Shown here: one piece after another, positions 8,895 through 17,874 of the stretch
How the letters are laid out: every line of letters begins with the position of its first letter
Numbering within the stretch: position 1 is the first letter of the stretch
Source: Leyella stercorea
GTDB taxonomy: Bacteria; Bacteroidota; Bacteroidia; Bacteroidales; Bacteroidaceae
Reading direction: 5' to 3'
NCBI RefSeq assembly: GCF_019052365.1
Contig: NZ_JAHQUY010000005.1
Location: 1 to 64,000 of the forward strand
DNA: 64,000 nucleotides
Position numbers and translations under genes: made by a program
Notes under the pieces: generated by a model
Told to the model about the DNA's origin: nothing
Databases searched by the model: none
The model's input: the letters and a program-made list of their open reading frames with translations, nothing else

Positions 8895-8928
8895 TTTGTG
8901 GGTTTTCTATCAATTTGCACTACCTTTG
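8895..8928 (+). promoter_or_regulatory. lptB promoter
   Basis: TTTG (8895-8898) and TACCTTTG (8921-8928) are 22 bases apart, close to the Bacteroidota -33/-7 pattern. The position also shows that the lptB start is at 8951, not at the upstream in-frame ATG. Confidence 0.65.
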
Positions 8929-8950
8929 TAGAGTAAATAATAACAAGAAC

Positions 8951-9805
8951 ATGAGTGAAATCGACATAAAGAATGGTCAGGCGGCAGAAGCTGCTGCAGA
9001 GGACAAGCCCCACTGCATGGTGCTGCGCACCGAAGGACTGGTGAAACGATACGGAAAGCGTACCGTTGTCAACAATGTGTCTATCAACGTGAAGCAGGGC
9101 GAAATCGTAGGTCTGCTCGGACCGAACGGCGCCGGCAAGACAACGTCGTTCTACATGACCACCGGACTCATTGTGCCCAACGACGGCCACATCTATCTCG
9201 ACGACAAGGAGATAACCGACTATCCCGTCTACAAGCGAGCACGCGCCGGCATCGGCTATCTGCCGCAGGAGGCAAGCGTGTTCCGCAAGCTGAGCGTGGA
9301 GGACAACATCATGGCGGTGCTCGAGATGACAAAGCTCACGCACCATCAGCAGCTTGAGAAACTCGAAGCGCTCATTGCCGACTTCAACCTCGGAAAGGTG
9401 CGCAAGAACATGGGCGACCAGCTCTCCGGCGGCGAGCGCCGACGCACCGAGATCGCTCGCTGCCTCGCCATCGACCCGAAGTTCATCATGCTCGACGAGC
9501 CTTTCGCTGGCGTCGACCCTATCGCCGTAGAGGAGATTCAGCACGTGGTGTGGCGACTGAAGTACCGCAACATCGGTATTCTCATTACCGACCATAACGT
9601 GCAGGAGACGCTCACCATCACCGACCGCGCATACCTGCTCTTCGAAGGACGCATCCTCTTTCAGGGCAACCCCGAGGAACTGGCGCAGAACCGCATCGTG
9701 CGCGAGAAGTATCTCGGCTCGCAGTTCGAACTGAAGAAGAAAGACTTCCAGCTCGTGGACGAACAGAAACGTAAGCGCGACCGCGACCGCGAACTGCAAG
9801 GATAA
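8951..9805 (+). CDS. lptB: LPS export ABC transporter ATPase LptB
   Basis: LptB is the cytosolic ATPase that drives extraction of lipopolysaccharide from the inner membrane by LptFG. The 284-residue protein has Walker A GPNGAGKT, signature LSGGERRR and Walker B FIMLDEPFAGVDP, with the LptB-typical run ILITDHNVQETLTITDRAYLL. A charged tail (KRKRDRDRELQG) extends past the usual end. I start at ATG 8951 (MSEIDIKNGQ) since it lies just after the promoter. The short acidic N-terminal extension of about 25 residues precedes the ABC domain. Confidence 0.93.
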   Translation: MSEIDIKNGQAAEAAAEDKPHCMVLRTEGLVKRYGKRTVVNNVSINVKQGEIVGLLGPNGAGKTTSFYMTTGLIVPNDGHIYLDDKEITDYPVYKRARAGIGYLPQEASVFRKLSVEDNIMAVLEMTKLTHHQQLEKLEALIADFNLGKVRKNMGDQLSGGERRRTEIARCLAIDPKFIMLDEPFAGVDPIAVEEIQHVVWRLKYRNIGILITDHNVQETLTITDRAYLLFEGRILFQGNPEELAQNRIVREKYLGSQFELKKKDFQLVDEQKRKRDRDRELQG

Positions 9806-9883
9806 ACAACCGGCTTGGCGACTCACGCTACACGCATTTTTCAATAGTAAATAGACAAGAACTTTAAGGCATAACCAATAGAC

Positions 9884-10438
9884 ATGAAGATATTATTCGT
9901 TTCTGATATTCACGGTTGTCTGCCAACGCTGCAGCAAGTGCTCAGCTTCTACGACCGCGAACACTACGACATGCTCTGCATTCTGGGCGACATACTCAAC
10001 TACGGACCGCGCAACCGCATTCCCGAAGGCATCGACCCGAAAGGCATCGTCGAACTGCTCAACGCTCGCAAGCACAACATCATAGCCGTGCGCGGCAATT
10101 GCGACGCAGAGGTAGACCAGATGTTGCTCCAGTTCCCGATAATGGCAGACTACGCCCTCGTCGTAGACGGCACACAGCGCTTCTTCCTCACACACGGACA
10201 CGTATACAACGAGCAGAACCGTCCAACGTTCAAGCACGACATATTCATCTACGGACACACCCATCTCTGGAAGCTCGAAGAGACGGAGCAGGGCGACGTG
10301 GTGTGCAATCTCGGCTCTATAACCTTCCCCAAAGGCGGCAACGAACCCACTTTCGCCACCTACGACGACGGCGTGATGCGCGTGCGCAGAATGGACGGAA
10401 CCGTGCTGCGGGAGCTTGTTAAAAAAACAAATTTTTGA
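9884..10438 (+). CDS. yfcE: YfcE-family metallophosphoesterase
   Basis: A 184-residue cytosolic phosphodiesterase of the YfcE/MJ0936 family. Metal-binding motifs are complete: SDIHG (about 7-11), GDILNYGPRN, RGNCD, THGH and GHTH. The family hydrolyses model phosphodiesters with Mn; the natural substrate is not established. It follows lptB by 78 bases on the same strand and may be co-transcribed. There is no sign of truncation. Confidence 0.85.
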   Translation: MKILFVSDIHGCLPTLQQVLSFYDREHYDMLCILGDILNYGPRNRIPEGIDPKGIVELLNARKHNIIAVRGNCDAEVDQMLLQFPIMADYALVVDGTQRFFLTHGHVYNEQNRPTFKHDIFIYGHTHLWKLEETEQGDVVCNLGSITFPKGGNEPTFATYDDGVMRVRRMDGTVLRELVKKTNF

Positions 10439-10470
10439 CCTTTATATTCTCTATTTACATTATTAATGTG

Positions 10471-10478
10471 TAATTTTG
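10471..10478 (+). promoter_or_regulatory. -7 box of tig
   Basis: TAATTTTG, 130 bases before the trigger factor start. The leader contains imperfect AAGCTGAAGCTGCAAAAGCT-type repeats of unknown role. Confidence 0.5.
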
Positions 10479-10608
10479 CACTTCCGTGGAGTGCAGCGAA
10501 TATAAAGACTACAAGCTGAAGCTGCAAAAGCTATAAGCTGAAACGGCAATACGCACTCAGTCAAACCGAATATAATAAGTAAAAACAATAAATACAAAAA
10601 ACAGAAAA

Positions 10609-11970
10609 ATGAACATTTCATTTGAAAATCCCGACAAAGTGAATGGTCTGTTGACTATCACAGTCGAAGAGTCAGATTTCCAGGACTCTGTCGAGAAGAC
10701 ACTTAAGGACTACCGCAAGAAGGCTAACATCCCTGGCTTCCGCCCGGGTCAGGCTCCTATGGGTCTCATCAAGCGCCAGTTCGGTGCATCTGTACGCTAC
10801 GACGCTGTTAACAAGTTCGTAGGCGAGCAGCTCTACAAATACATCAAGGACAACAATATCCAGATGCTCGGCGAGCCTCTGCCTTCTGACAAGCAGGAGA
10901 CTCCGGCTGACATCGAGAAGCCGGCTCCTTACACATTCGTATTCGACATCGCTGTTGCTCCGGAGTTCACAATCAACCTCGACGGTCGCAACAAGATCGA
11001 CTACTACACAATCAAGGCTGACGAGAAGCTCATCAACGAGCAGGTAGACATGTACGCAAGTCGTGCAGGTAGCTACTCAAAGGTTGAGGAGTACGACGGC
11101 GAGAAGAACGATATGCTCAAGGGCGACCTGCGTGAGCTCGACGCTGAGGGCAACACAAAGGAAGGTGGTATCACCGTTGAGGCTGCTGTGCTCATGCCTT
11201 CATACATCAAGGTTGACGAGCAGAAGGACCTCTTCAAGGGTGCTAAGCTCGGCGACATCATCACATTCAACCCGCGTAAGGCTTATCCGGAAGGCGAAGC
11301 AGAAATCTCTGCTCTCCTCAAGATCGACCGCGAGGTAGCTAAGGAGCTCGAGTCTGACTTCAGCTATCAGATTACAGAGATCAGCCGCTACAACAAGGCT
11401 GAGATTAACCAGGACCTCTTCGATCAGGTATTCGGCAAGGACGAGGTTAAGAGCGAGGAAGAGTTCCGCAACAAGATCGCTGAGTCTCTCAAGCCGCAGC
11501 TCGAGACCAACTCTAACTTCAAGTTCCTCCTCGACGTTCGCGAGTACTGCGAGAAGAAGGTAGGCGAGCTCACATGGCCTGACGCACTCCTCAAGCGCGT
11601 TATGCTCATGAACAACCAGGACAAGGGCGAGGAGTTCGTAGAGAAGAACTACGCTGAGAGCATCAAGCAGCTCGAGTGGCACCTCATCAAGGAGCAGCTC
11701 GTTAAGGCCGCTGAGGTGAAGGTAGAGGACGCTGACATCCGCGAGGCTGCTAAGGAGATGGCTCGCATGCAGTTCGCTCAGTACGGCATGACAAGCATTC
11801 CTGAGGAGTACATCGAGAACTACGCTAACGAGCTTCTCAAGAAGCGCGAGGCTGTAGACAACTTCGTAGAGCGTGCTATCGACGTGAAGCTTGCAGCTGC
11901 ACTCAAGAACACCGTAACTCTCAACGAGAAGGAAATCACTCTCGACGAGTTCAACGAAATGATGAAGTAA
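10609..11970 (+). CDS. tig: trigger factor
   Basis: Trigger factor is the ribosome-bound chaperone that meets nascent chains. The 453-residue protein has the ribosome-binding N-terminal domain with the FRPGQAPMGLIKRQFG segment (family signature GFRxGxxP, about residues 44-58), a divergent central FKBP-like region (about 150-245) and a long helical C-terminal chaperone domain. It uses a noticeably more GCT/GGT/AAG-rich codon set than its neighbours, which fits high expression. In this window it is not next to clpP/clpX, which lie near 42 kb. Confidence 0.95.
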   Translation: MNISFENPDKVNGLLTITVEESDFQDSVEKTLKDYRKKANIPGFRPGQAPMGLIKRQFGASVRYDAVNKFVGEQLYKYIKDNNIQMLGEPLPSDKQETPADIEKPAPYTFVFDIAVAPEFTINLDGRNKIDYYTIKADEKLINEQVDMYASRAGSYSKVEEYDGEKNDMLKGDLRELDAEGNTKEGGITVEAAVLMPSYIKVDEQKDLFKGAKLGDIITFNPRKAYPEGEAEISALLKIDREVAKELESDFSYQITEISRYNKAEINQDLFDQVFGKDEVKSEEEFRNKIAESLKPQLETNSNFKFLLDVREYCEKKVGELTWPDALLKRVMLMNNQDKGEEFVEKNYAESIKQLEWHLIKEQLVKAAEVKVEDADIREAAKEMARMQFAQYGMTSIPEEYIENYANELLKKREAVDNFVERAIDVKLAAALKNTVTLNEKEITLDEFNEMMK

Positions 11971-11993
11971 TAAGTCTATTTGATAGATATAAA

Positions 11994-12028
11994 AAATCCC
12001 TTGCAGAGCAATCTGCAAGGGATTTTTT
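11994..12028 (+). terminator. intrinsic terminator of tig
   Basis: AATCCCTTGCAG pairs with CTGCAAGGGATT around the loop AGCAAT, followed by a run of T. Confidence 0.92.
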
Positions 12029-12059
12029 TAATTAGTAATTATTAATTAGTAATTATTAA

Positions 12060-12180
12060 TTGGCTGGTAGATGGCTGGCAGATGGCTGGCAGATGGGGTC
12101 TATCTATCAGCTATCTATCAGCCTTTAACTCTCTACTCAACAACGCGTTACACGCCTGCTGGCAGATATGGTACATTTTT
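12060..12180. repeat. family F GGCTGGCAGAT repeat block
   Basis: Three tandem 11-bp units TGGCTGGCAGA (about 12060-12096), then CTATCTATCAG twice, and GCTGGCAGATATGG further on. Closely related units are found at 51920-52025. Confidence 0.7.
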
Positions 12181-12229
12181 TCGCGTTGATAGAGTTTTTA
12201 CATATCCTCTTCTCAACTAAAGACTCTCT

Positions 12230-13105
12230 TTACTCTTTCTCCGGAGCCTTGTCGATAAGGTCCATAAACTGGTCGAGCTTCGGAGTGATGATAATCTGAG
12301 TGCGGCGGTTGCGCTGCTTGCCTACCTCGGTAGAGTTGGTTGTAACGGGGTTGTACTCGCCGCGTCCGCCAGCTGTGAGGCGCTTCGGGTCTACGCCGTA
12401 CTTGTTCTGCAGAGCCTGCACCACGCTCGATGCACGCAAGCAAGAGAGGTCCCAGTTGTTGCGGATGTTCTTCATTGTAGCCGCACTTGCGTTCACTGGC
12501 ACATTGTCGGTGTTACCCTCGATGAGTACCTCGTAGTCCTTGTAGTCGGTGATGATCTTCGCAATCTTGCTCAGAGTCTCCGCAGCGCGGTCGTTGATTT
12601 CGTACGAACCGCTCTTGTAGAGCATGTTGTCGGCAAGCGAGATGTACACGACACCCTTGAGCACCTGCACGTCTACCTCCTTCATCTCCTCCTTAGAGAG
12701 CGAGCGTGTGAGGTTGTTGGTGAGCACCATGTTGAGCGAGTCTGACTTCGACTTCACCTCAACCAAGTGGCGGATGTACTGGTTCGACTCGTTGATCTGG
12801 TCAACAAGCTTAGAGATATTCACGTTGTTATCGCCAGCGTTGGTCAAACTCTTGTCGAGCGAAGCCTGCAGCGCAGCATAGTCCTGCTTCTGCTGCTTGA
12901 GAAGTTCCTTTGAAGCGTTGAGCTGTTCCTCGAGAGCTGCCACGCGAGCCTTCGATGCAGCGAGGTTTTCCTTAGCTGTCTGATAGTTGCCTGTGAGTTC
13001 TCTGTTTTCGTTCTGGCAGTTTACAAGATCCTTCTTTGATGCGCAGCTTGAGAAAGCGAGCAAGCCTGCGAACATCGCGATTGTCAATACGTTTCTTTTC
13101 TTCAT
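12230..13105 (-). CDS. OmpA-family lipoprotein with coiled coil
   Basis: A 291-residue outer-membrane lipoprotein. The signal peptide ends in a lipobox (LLAFSSC, Cys near 21). Residues about 30-110 form a heptad-rich coiled coil, and about 155-275 form an OmpA/MotB peptidoglycan-binding domain (IEGNTDNVPVN, LSCLRASSVVQALQNKYG, GGRGEYNPV, QRNRRTQI). It therefore probably tethers the outer membrane to the cell wall. It has its own -7 box (minus strand TAACTTTG, 13148-13155). The acidic C-terminus extends about 15 residues beyond the domain. Confidence 0.88.
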   Translation of the reverse strand: MKKRNVLTIAMFAGLLAFSSCASKKDLVNCQNENRELTGNYQTAKENLAASKARVAALEEQLNASKELLKQQKQDYAALQASLDKSLTNAGDNNVNISKLVDQINESNQYIRHLVEVKSKSDSLNMVLTNNLTRSLSKEEMKEVDVQVLKGVVYISLADNMLYKSGSYEINDRAAETLSKIAKIITDYKDYEVLIEGNTDNVPVNASAATMKNIRNNWDLSCLRASSVVQALQNKYGVDPKRLTAGGRGEYNPVTTNSTEVGKQRNRRTQIIITPKLDQFMDLIDKAPEKE

Positions 13106-13147
13106 ATTCTAAATGTTTTTTATTGTTTTCAAAGTAGCATTTCGGTG

Positions 13148-13155
13148 CAAAGTTA
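13148..13155 (-). promoter_or_regulatory. -7 box of the OmpA lipoprotein
   Basis: Minus strand TAACTTTG, 42 bases before the start. The rest of the 282-bp gap to the GH92 gene is AT-rich without other recognisable elements. Confidence 0.5.
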
Positions 13156-13387
13156 GCATTTAAACTTCATATCTACTACATATAAGATGTTTATATAACT
13201 AAAATGTAAAGCCGGTTTAATGTAATTTAACTGTATATGATTGTCGTAGCATGGTGTAAAATGCTATTTTTTTGTTCTTTTTATAGGGTTATTTCATTTA
13301 AAATGCTTTATTTTGCAAATAGTAATGTGTATAACGCATTCTTTATGTGATACGACTAATCAAAACTAAAAACAAAACATACATCGA

Positions 13388-15646
13388 ATGAAGAACTTGA
13401 AGTATATGGCTGTGGCGGCATTGTTGGCGTGCGGAGCGCTCAATGCCTCAGCGAAAGACAACGTAGAGTACGTGGATCCGTTCATCGGAACGACTAACTT
13501 CAGCATCTGCAACCCGGGCGCTATCCGTCCGCACGGACTGATGTCGGTGGTGCCGTTCAACGTGATGGGATCTGACCTCAACGTGCAGGACAAGGACAAG
13601 CGCTGGTGGTCGGCGTGCTATGAGTACAACAACAAATACTTCACTGGCTTTGCGCACGTGACGCTCAGCGGCGTGGGCTGTCCCGAGATGGGCACTCTGC
13701 TCACCATGCCTACATCGGGCGAGCTTTGCGTCGACTACCGCAGCTACGGCTCCGAATACAAAAACGAGACGGCGCGTCCGGGCTATTACAGCACCATGCT
13801 TACAAAGTACGGCATCAAGTGCGAGGTGGCGTCTACGATGCGCTCGTCTATTGAACGCTACACCTTCCCGAAGGGCAAGGGCAACCTGCTTTTCAACCTC
13901 GGCAACGGACTCACCAACGAGATTGGCGCTTCGCTGCGCCGCGTCAGCGACACCGAGTTCGAGGGCACACGCCTTTTAGGCACGTTCTGCTACAACCCGC
14001 AGGCGGTGTTCCCGATGTACTTCGTCGTTCGTGTGAGCAAGAAGCCTGAGGCTTACGGCATGTGGAAGAAGCAGCCGGCTTTCGGCAACGCTCAGGCTCA
14101 GTGGGACTCCGACCAGGGCAAGTACAAGCTCTATCCGGGCTACGGTCGCGACATGGCTGGCAACGATATAGGCTATTATATGTCGTACGATTGTGCCGAG
14201 GGCGATCAGGTGGAAGTGCAGGTAGGCGTGTCGTTCGTGTCTATCGACAACGCTCGCGAGAACCTCAACGCCGAGCAGAACGGCTTCGAGTTTGAGAAGG
14301 TTGTGAAAGAGGGTCACGACGAGTGGGCTCGTACGCTCGACCGCGTCACCGTAGAGGGCGGCACCGAGGACCAACGCCGTGTGTTCTACACCGCTCTTTA
14401 CCACACACAGATTCACCCGACCGTGCTGCAGGACGTCAACGGCGAGTATCCGAAGATGGAAAGCAACGAGAACGGCAAGACCGCAGGCAATCGCTACACA
14501 GTATTTTCGCTGTGGGACACATACCGCAACCTCTCGCAGCTCGAGACATTGCTCTATCCCGACAAGCAGGTGGACATGATCAACTCGATGATTGACATGT
14601 ACCGCGAGTGGGGCTGGATGCCGAAGTGGGAGTTGTTCTCTCGCGAGACATGGACTATGGAGGGCGACCCTGCCATCCCGTACATCACCGACGCTTACAT
14701 GCGCGGTCTGCGCGGCTTCGACATCAACGAGGCTTACAAGGCGTTCCGCACATCGGCTACTACCGAGGGCAAGAACAATCGTATGCGTCCCGATATCGAC
14801 CCGTACATAGAGCGTGGCTATGTGCCGATGGGCTACTATGCTGCCGATATGTCGGGCGACAACTCCGTGTCGCACGCATTGGAGTATTACCTCGCAGACA
14901 ACGCGCTCTCCATACTTGCCAACGAACTCGGACACAAGACAGACGCCAAGTTGTTCCGCCAGCGCTCTCTCGGCTACAAGCACTACTACTCTAAGGAGAG
15001 CGGCACGCTGCGCCCGATAACTATGGACGGCAAGTTCCTCTCACCGTTCAACCCCGAGGACGGCTACGACTTCACCAATGCGCCGGGCTTCCACGAGGGT
15101 TCGGCATGGAACTACACGTTCTACGCTCCGTACGACGTGCTGGGCATGGCTAAGCTCATGGGCGGACAGCGCAAGTTCTGCGACAAGCTGCAGATGGTGT
15201 TCGACAAGGGACTCTACGACCCTGCCAACGAGCCTGACATCGCCTACCCGTACCTCTTCTCCTACTTCAAGGGCGACGAGTGGCGCACGCAGAAGACCGT
15301 CAGCGAACTGCTCGCAAAGTATTACACAGCGCGTCCGGACGGCATTCCTGGCAATGAAGACACCGGCACGATGTCGGCTTGGGCTATCTTCTCGATGATT
15401 GGTCTCTATCCTGACAACCCTGGCGATCCTTCATACACGCTCACCACTCCGGTGTTCGACAAGGTGACGCTACATCTCGATCCGAAGTTCTACCCGCAGG
15501 GCGATATCACCATCGAGACCGACCGCACATCTCCGTCGCAGCTCTACATCAAGAGCATGACGCTCGGCGGCAAGAAGCTCAACGGCTACCGCATCTCGCA
15601 CAAGCAGCTCGTGGAAGGCAAGACGCTGCGCATGAGTCTGAAGTAA
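13388..15646 (+). CDS. secreted GH92 alpha-mannosidase
   Basis: A 752-residue glycoside hydrolase family 92 enzyme, a calcium-dependent exo-alpha-mannosidase family acting mostly on alpha-1,2 mannose of yeast mannan or N-glycans. A signal peptide of about 22 residues ends ASA. The family hallmarks are visible: VDPFIGTTNFSICNPGA-type start of the mature protein, the RVFYTALYHTQIHPTV segment, FSLWDTYRNLSQLETLLYPDK, WGWMPKW, and EGSAWNYTFYAPYDV and GNEDTGTMSAWAIFSMIGLYP in the catalytic domain. It stands alone without sus-type neighbours. The exact linkage specificity cannot be told from sequence. Confidence 0.93.
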   Translation: MKNLKYMAVAALLACGALNASAKDNVEYVDPFIGTTNFSICNPGAIRPHGLMSVVPFNVMGSDLNVQDKDKRWWSACYEYNNKYFTGFAHVTLSGVGCPEMGTLLTMPTSGELCVDYRSYGSEYKNETARPGYYSTMLTKYGIKCEVASTMRSSIERYTFPKGKGNLLFNLGNGLTNEIGASLRRVSDTEFEGTRLLGTFCYNPQAVFPMYFVVRVSKKPEAYGMWKKQPAFGNAQAQWDSDQGKYKLYPGYGRDMAGNDIGYYMSYDCAEGDQVEVQVGVSFVSIDNARENLNAEQNGFEFEKVVKEGHDEWARTLDRVTVEGGTEDQRRVFYTALYHTQIHPTVLQDVNGEYPKMESNENGKTAGNRYTVFSLWDTYRNLSQLETLLYPDKQVDMINSMIDMYREWGWMPKWELFSRETWTMEGDPAIPYITDAYMRGLRGFDINEAYKAFRTSATTEGKNNRMRPDIDPYIERGYVPMGYYAADMSGDNSVSHALEYYLADNALSILANELGHKTDAKLFRQRSLGYKHYYSKESGTLRPITMDGKFLSPFNPEDGYDFTNAPGFHEGSAWNYTFYAPYDVLGMAKLMGGQRKFCDKLQMVFDKGLYDPANEPDIAYPYLFSYFKGDEWRTQKTVSELLAKYYTARPDGIPGNEDTGTMSAWAIFSMIGLYPDNPGDPSYTLTTPVFDKVTLHLDPKFYPQGDITIETDRTSPSQLYIKSMTLGGKKLNGYRISHKQLVEGKTLRMSLK

Positions 15647-15687
15647 TAGCACCTCAGAAAGAAACGCATAACAGTATAAACTTAATA

Positions 15688-15727
15688 GGGCGTGCTGGAA
15701 GTAGCAACACTTCCAGCACGCCCTTTT
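15688..15727. terminator. bidirectional terminator between GH92 and a convergent gene
   Basis: GGGCGTGCTGGAAGT and its perfect complement surround AGCAAC, followed by TTTT on the plus strand. It can serve both GH92 and the convergent gene ending at 15747. Confidence 0.88.
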
Positions 15728-15746
15728 GCTGTTCAATAGCAGTTGT

Positions 15747-16607
15747 TTAATTCCCTGCAACTATTTTCGTTGTCTGTCCACCTATTTTTAATATGTATAT
15801 ACCATTGGTAGGTAATATTATGTTGGCGGCTCCTCTTTCTACGACCAACTCTTTAACAAGTTTGCCATCTGCTGAAAACAGTTCCACTCTTTCCGGCTTA
15901 CCTATATTGGTTACAGTAACGTTCTTTCCGCTTACAGATGTTTTCAATCCACCAGTAGCCACGTTCTCAACACTTGTCGTATTGTTAGAATAAATCACTT
16001 CACCATTGTAAGATACTTCCATCAATTTTCTTCCAATTCCGTCTACTCCACAACCATTGTTCCATAGCAGACCTAAGTCTGACGACAGCCCTTTGTACCA
16101 GACAAAAGTTCCACAGTCGATACCTTCCAAACTTTCTTGCACGAGCATTTTGTCGAATCCACTGTTTTCGTCTTTCTGTACGTCCAGACATGTGATGTGC
16201 GATTCTCTCAAATTGGGATAGTTATCGATGTTCCATGCGCTGTATACCTCGCAGCTTTCACCTACTTTTAGTCCGAAATCGTACATCAGATACCATGTAT
16301 CTTCTGCTGCGTTAGCAGGCTTGAAGTACACTTTATCGCCATCGGTACGTATGTAGGCATATAATTGGGGCTCAGGTTTGGTTTCTTCATAATAGAATAG
16401 TTTCAAGGCTTGGTGCCCGTCAACTGTTTCCGTACCATTTAACTTGGCATACGTGTTGTAGTATACTGTATTGTCTGCCGATTGAGTTCCACACAATCTC
16501 GTTTTCCATGTCGTACCGTCTTTGAAATATGTTTGGGCGGTAGCAAGCATTGGCATTATTGTAAATGCAATCAGTGCAAATATGTTACGTATAAGTTTTT
16601 GTTTCAT
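15747..16607 (-). CDS. secreted protein with C-terminal sorting-like domain
   Basis: A 286-residue secreted protein with an N-terminal signal peptide (ends LATAQ). The middle (about 25-205) shows no family I recognise. The last 75 residues (GKNVTVTNIGKPERVELFSADGK then LPTNGIYILKIGGQTTKIVAGN in pattern) look like a type IX secretion type A sorting domain: beta-strands, a GIYILKI strand and a terminal K-I-V. That would put it on the cell surface if the host has a T9SS. Codon use is plainer and more AT-rich than its neighbours. Function unknown. Confidence 0.7.
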   Translation of the reverse strand: MKQKLIRNIFALIAFTIMPMLATAQTYFKDGTTWKTRLCGTQSADNTVYYNTYAKLNGTETVDGHQALKLFYYEETKPEPQLYAYIRTDGDKVYFKPANAAEDTWYLMYDFGLKVGESCEVYSAWNIDNYPNLRESHITCLDVQKDENSGFDKMLVQESLEGIDCGTFVWYKGLSSDLGLLWNNGCGVDGIGRKLMEVSYNGEVIYSNNTTSVENVATGGLKTSVSGKNVTVTNIGKPERVELFSADGKLVKELVVERGAANIILPTNGIYILKIGGQTTKIVAGN

Positions 16608-16649
16608 AGGTAAAATGTTTAAATGTTAATAATAAGTTCGTTTATGTTG

Positions 16650-16681
16650 CAAAAATATAAATGATAAGTGTAATAAGCAAC
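16650..16681 (-). promoter_or_regulatory. promoter of the sorting-domain protein
   Basis: Minus strand TATTTTTG (16650-16657) and GTTG (16678-16681) are 20 bases apart. Confidence 0.6.
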
Positions 16682-16698
16682 TAATTGTTGTGGTTTTT

Positions 16699-16729
16699 TT
16701 TGATTTGTCAGTTTTTTTATCTATTTTTG
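16699..16729 (+). promoter_or_regulatory. promoter of the DUF3332-like gene
   Basis: TTTG (16699-16702) and TATTTTTG (16722-16729) are 19 bases apart. It is divergent from the promoter at 16650-16681. Confidence 0.6.
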
Positions 16730-16791
16730 CGGAAAATGTTAGTAATAGAATTGCTATCACGCTTTTAATAATATTAAAAAAACATTGTATT

Positions 16792-17343
16792 ATGAAAATC
16801 CGCCATCTTAAAGTGTCAGCTGTGCTTCTCGCAGCTACGTTATTGACAAGTTCGTGTGTTGGTTCGTTCAGTCTGTTCAACAAGCTTGCTGGTTGGAACA
16901 AGGATGCAACCGGCAACAAGTTCCTCAATGAGCTTATCTTTATCCTCATTTCGCCGGCATACGCAGTGTGTACTGTGGCTGACGTACTCGTGCTCAACAC
17001 CATCGAGTTCTGGACCGGCAGCAATCCGGTTGCACAGCGCGTAGGCACAACGCAGGAGATTACGGGCAAGGACGGCAAGCTCTACGCCGTGACCACTCTG
17101 CGCAACGGCTACAAGATCAAGTCGCCTGATGGTGAGGTCATAAAGTTCAAGTACGACAAGAAGACCAATTCTTGGAGCAAGGAGGAGAAGGGCAAGATTG
17201 AAGAGCTCTTCCGCATCAACGAGGACGGCACTATCCAGGCGCATCTGCAGGACGGTCGTTCTATCACCGTTACACCCGATGCTGCTGGTCTCTATGAGGT
17301 TCGCATGGCTGCAGCCGGCGCGTGCTTCTGGGCACAGCGATAA
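16792..17343 (+). CDS. DUF3332-like lipoprotein
   Basis: A 183-residue protein starting at ATG 16792, which follows the predicted promoter. The signal peptide ends in a lipobox (LLTSSC, Cys near 21). Next comes FNKLAGWNKDATGNKFLNEL, a hydrophobic stretch (IFILISPAYAVCTVADVLVLNTIEFW in pattern), and a C-terminal beta-rich half. This matches DUF3332 proteins of Gram-negative bacteria, whose role is unknown. A 133-residue membrane protein follows 40 bases downstream on the same strand. Confidence 0.7.
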   Translation: MKIRHLKVSAVLLAATLLTSSCVGSFSLFNKLAGWNKDATGNKFLNELIFILISPAYAVCTVADVLVLNTIEFWTGSNPVAQRVGTTQEITGKDGKLYAVTTLRNGYKIKSPDGEVIKFKYDKKTNSWSKEEKGKIEELFRINEDGTIQAHLQDGRSITVTPDAAGLYEVRMAAAGACFWAQR

Positions 17344-17383
17344 CAATGTTTTATAAAAAATATTTACCATTTAAACCCTTTCT

Positions 17384-17785
17384 ATGAATATGCTGCTGAC
17401 TGTTTCAAATTGCGCGATGGAGAGTTGTAATACCATTTCTTCTGTGCTCGTTGTGTTTGTCCTTTTACTGGCGCTTTTGTTCATTGTTGACTTCAAGGCG
17501 AAGCGTGCGTTAGCGAAAGGCAAGTCGGAGGATAGTGAGGGCGCAAAGCCTTCGAGCGTTACAAAGTTCATGAACGGTGTCGACTTCTTTCTGGCATTGT
17601 CGTTCTTAACTGTTGCCGTGAACCACTTCCACGTGTCTGTTTACACGCTGGTAGCCATGGCTATAGACTTCTTTTTAGGCGTATATACATTGTATCTGTG
17701 CCTTACGTTGCGCCAGAAGCTACTCACGTTCAGCGTTATCGTGAAGTTTGCAATACTCGTGTTGATTTACGTCTCGTATAAGTAG
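17384..17785 (+). CDS. small inner-membrane protein, function unknown
   Basis: A 133-residue protein with three hydrophobic segments (about 20-36, 68-85 and 88-130) and a charged loop rich in Lys, Glu and Ser at 38-60. I do not recognise a family. It follows the DUF3332-like gene closely and precedes a strong terminator, so the two probably form one transcript. Confidence 0.6.
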   Translation: MNMLLTVSNCAMESCNTISSVLVVFVLLLALLFIVDFKAKRALAKGKSEDSEGAKPSSVTKFMNGVDFFLALSFLTVAVNHFHVSVYTLVAMAIDFFLGVYTLYLCLTLRQKLLTFSVIVKFAILVLIYVSYK

Positions 17786-17803
17786 CCGCTGAACATATAC
17801 AGA

Positions 17804-17850
17804 AAAACGACATATCTTAGGGCTTTCTCCCTGAGATATGTCGTTTTTTG
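17804..17850. terminator. bidirectional terminator
   Basis: AAAACGACATATCT pairs with AGATATGTCGTTTT, with an inner TAGGG/CCCTG stem. It is followed by T on plus and preceded by A, so it can serve the convergent glycosyltransferase ending at 17875 too. Confidence 0.9.
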
Positions 17851-17874
17851 TTGCTTATTGCTGTAAGTCATGCT